This document shows positions 62,748 to 64,000 of a DNA stretch of 64,000 nt, in pieces (position 1 is the first letter of the stretch; every line of letters begins with the position of its first letter). The position numbers were made by a program, and so were the translations under genes. The notes under the pieces were generated by a model. The model was not told the origin of the DNA. It saw only the letters and a program-made list of their open reading frames with translations, and made no database searches. The DNA lies in contig SVCA01000003.1 in NCBI GenBank assembly GCA_015058625.1, positions 124,001-188,000 on the forward strand. Reading direction: 5' to 3'. The DNA is from Pseudoselenomonas ruminantium. Lineage in GTDB: Bacteria; Bacillota; Negativicutes; Selenomonadales; Selenomonadaceae.

Positions 62748-63752
62748 TTATTCTTTGAATTCGATTTTTCCGTTCATACCGGATTTAATGGTAAAGGACG
62801 GATCAGCGGGCAGGGAGATTTTGACAATGGTCAGGAATTTTGACTTGTCAACATTTGACTGGTCAGATTCTGACGCGTCAGCTTCCGGGGTATTGATATC
62901 CTTCACGGTGCCCTGAAGCTTATGACCGTCGATTTCATAATTGACAAATTCCCCGAGCCGTACTTTGGCCGCCTGCGTTTCCGTCAGTTTGGCTTCGAGC
63001 CAGGCATCATTGCTGGCCTGAATGCGGGCTATTTCCTGATTGTTCTTGAGCTCGCTGTCAGCAGCCAGACCGTCGGCCAGGTGCACTACACCGGAGGCCG
63101 TGGCTACGATTTCCTTGACCTGCTGGTCGCTCTTAGCATTGGCCAAAGCCGCTTCTGCCTGTTTCACCTGCAATTCCGCCTGTTTCAGCACCTCGGGACT
63201 CGTGGGAATTACCGTGGTCTGCGTCGATACGGAAGGAGCAGAGTTTGCCGCTGCCTGGGCAGCAGCATAAGCCGCCGCCGCTTCATCCCGCTTCGCCGCG
63301 CTGATGGCGCCCATGCTGAAGAGTTCATTCATGCGCTGCATGCGAGCATAGGCATTGGCCGCCCGCTGCTGGGCCCCGCTGTCCACCACAGGTGCCGAAG
63401 GCTGTGCTACAGTCGTTCCCTTCTGCAGCTGCGCATAACTCTGCTGTGCCAACTGAACATTCTGCTCCAGCTGCGCGATATCTTCCGGGGTAATCTTGGA
63501 TTCTACCCGCGCAATGACAGCTCCCTCTTCCACATAGTCGCCATCCTGCACCAGCACTTCCGTAATCTTCCCATCCCCCTTGGCGCTGATTACCGACTCA
63601 TTGCCAACGACTACCGCATCACTGACGGTAAAGCCGCGTTGATTGTGCTGATAAAGGTACAAGCCTCCACCAGCCAATGCCGCCAGCGCAATCAAGCCCA
63701 GCAGGCCAAAGCGGATAAAATTTTTCGCTTTCTCTGTAATATCTACTTCCAT
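62748..63752 (-). CDS. HlyD/EmrA-family membrane-fusion (adaptor) protein
   Basis: 334 residues. One N-terminal membrane helix (about 14-34), a biotinyl-lipoyl-like domain (GDGKITEVLVQDGDYVEEGA), a long alpha-helical hairpin (about 90-200, Ala/Gln-rich) and the beta-barrel part ending PSFTIKSGMNGKIEF. Links an inner-membrane exporter to an outer-membrane channel. Near residues 285-300 a stretch DASESDQSNVDKS is encoded by three 15-nt TGACNNGTCA repeats. The transporter itself is not in the window. Confidence 0.88.
   Translation of the reverse strand: MEVDITEKAKNFIRFGLLGLIALAALAGGGLYLYQHNQRGFTVSDAVVVGNESVISAKGDGKITEVLVQDGDYVEEGAVIARVESKITPEDIAQLEQNVQLAQQSYAQLQKGTTVAQPSAPVVDSGAQQRAANAYARMQRMNELFSMGAISAAKRDEAAAAYAAAQAAANSAPSVSTQTTVIPTSPEVLKQAELQVKQAEAALANAKSDQQVKEIVATASGVVHLADGLAADSELKNNQEIARIQASNDAWLEAKLTETQAAKVRLGEFVNYEIDGHKLQGTVKDINTPEADASESDQSNVDKSKFLTIVKISLPADPSFTIKSGMNGKIEFKE
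62841..62880. repeat. three TGACNNGTCA units inside the HlyD coding sequence
   Basis: TGACTTGTCA (62841-62850), TGACTGGTCA (62856-62865) and TGACGCGTCA (62871-62880), exactly 15 nt apart, so the frame is kept and the protein gains a 5-residue D-x-S repeat. Confidence 0.7.
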
Positions 63753-63783
63753 CTATATCCCCCCTTGGGATTTTATTACACCA

Positions 63784-64000
63784 TAAATTGCAGTTTATCG
63801 ATGTTATTGCGAAATTATTTTTTTGTTACAGCTCAGTTTGGGCGGAGGTGGTAATACTTTTCGCCATTGCACTAAATGACCCACAAGCAGATGTATGGGC
63901 TTTTTAGTTACCTGCGCCGGGCAAGACCGGCGGCGCGTATGTTCATATCAGTGTTTAGTTTATACCGTTTGTGGGCCAGTCCTCACTGCGTTCGGACAGT
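63784..64000. repeat. second copy of the 0.6 kb structured element, cut by window end
   Basis: Starts with the same TAAATTGCAGTTTAT as copy 1 (5514-5528) and is nearly identical over the arms matching 5554-5674 and 5699-5731 of copy 1, with two short non-matching stretches (63799-63823 and 63943-63966). Same orientation as copy 1. Lies just upstream of the HlyD gene. Confidence 0.85.

Noticed and set aside
1..64000. CRISPR array, rRNA, tRNA or T-box leader
   Set aside because: No regularly spaced 25-40 nt repeats with unique spacers, no GGTTCRA arm in a cloverleaf, no rRNA core sequence and no T-box GGTGG motif were seen.

Overview
The window looks like a chromosome segment of a Selenomonas-like member of the Negativicutes, the Firmicutes that carry an outer membrane. 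The gene repertoire is Firmicutes-like: CsrA, YerC, greA-lysS, def-fmt and the lctBCD-type lactate dehydrogenase/Etf complex. It also holds outer-membrane biology: a two-partner secretion pair and autotransporter-barrel debris. A decayed tail of a PTP-like inositol phosphatase (phytase), a family best known from Selenomonas, points the same way. Genus is an inference. No tRNA, rRNA or CRISPR array was seen.

Layout. 1-5.5 kb: translation and protein-maturation cluster (rsmB partial, DUF116, fmt, def), peptidase T and, on the other strand, lgt. 5.5-6.1 kb: a 0.6 kb non-coding element with terminal inverted repeats and long internal stems; a second copy starts at 63.8 kb and runs off the window. 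6.1-13.3 kb: bioY, lysS-greA, ilvD, a cobalamin adenosyltransferase and a secreted SGNH hydrolase. 13.3-21 kb: accessory surface region with TpsB, a 1.2k-residue TpsA whose middle resembles a C-type lectin fold, a frameshifted fragment of a second TpsA, a HigBA-like toxin-antitoxin pair and a CAP-domain secreted protein. 21-30 kb: ligA and pcrA separated by a PD-(D/E)XK-type nuclease, a CBS/DRTGG pyrophosphatase, csrA, ndk and a gamma-carbonic anhydrase homologue. 30-35 kb: trpEG, bioB, and a Zn/Cd ATPase with its metal-binding domain encoded separately. 35-39 kb: etfB-etfA-lctD. 39-48 kb: accessory and poorly characterised genes plus gene debris. 48-54 kb: L-lactate dehydrogenase family enzyme, a 5'-truncated PTS permease, an oxidoreductase, an AmmeMemoRadiSam A/B fusion and iron-sulfur proteins. 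55-62 kb: histidine operon yerC-hisZ-HD-hisG-D-C-B-H-A, lacking hisF and hisIE here. 62-64 kb: phytase remnant, HlyD-type adaptor and the second repeat copy.

Links between genes. Biotin uptake (bioY) and synthesis (bioB), 26 kb apart, carry the same BirA-like dyad over the -35. The Zn/Cd ATPase and the small HMA protein share an SmtB/ArsR-type operator just after the -10. A 13-mer, TTACAAGTTTACA, recurs upstream of ilvD and twice upstream of the lactate dehydrogenase gene. Palindromic units of the form TGACNNGTCA, iterated every 13-16 nt, occur in terminators, in promoter regions and inside the HlyD coding sequence. All functional statements are by recognition of sequence motifs; nothing was searched or computed against databases.
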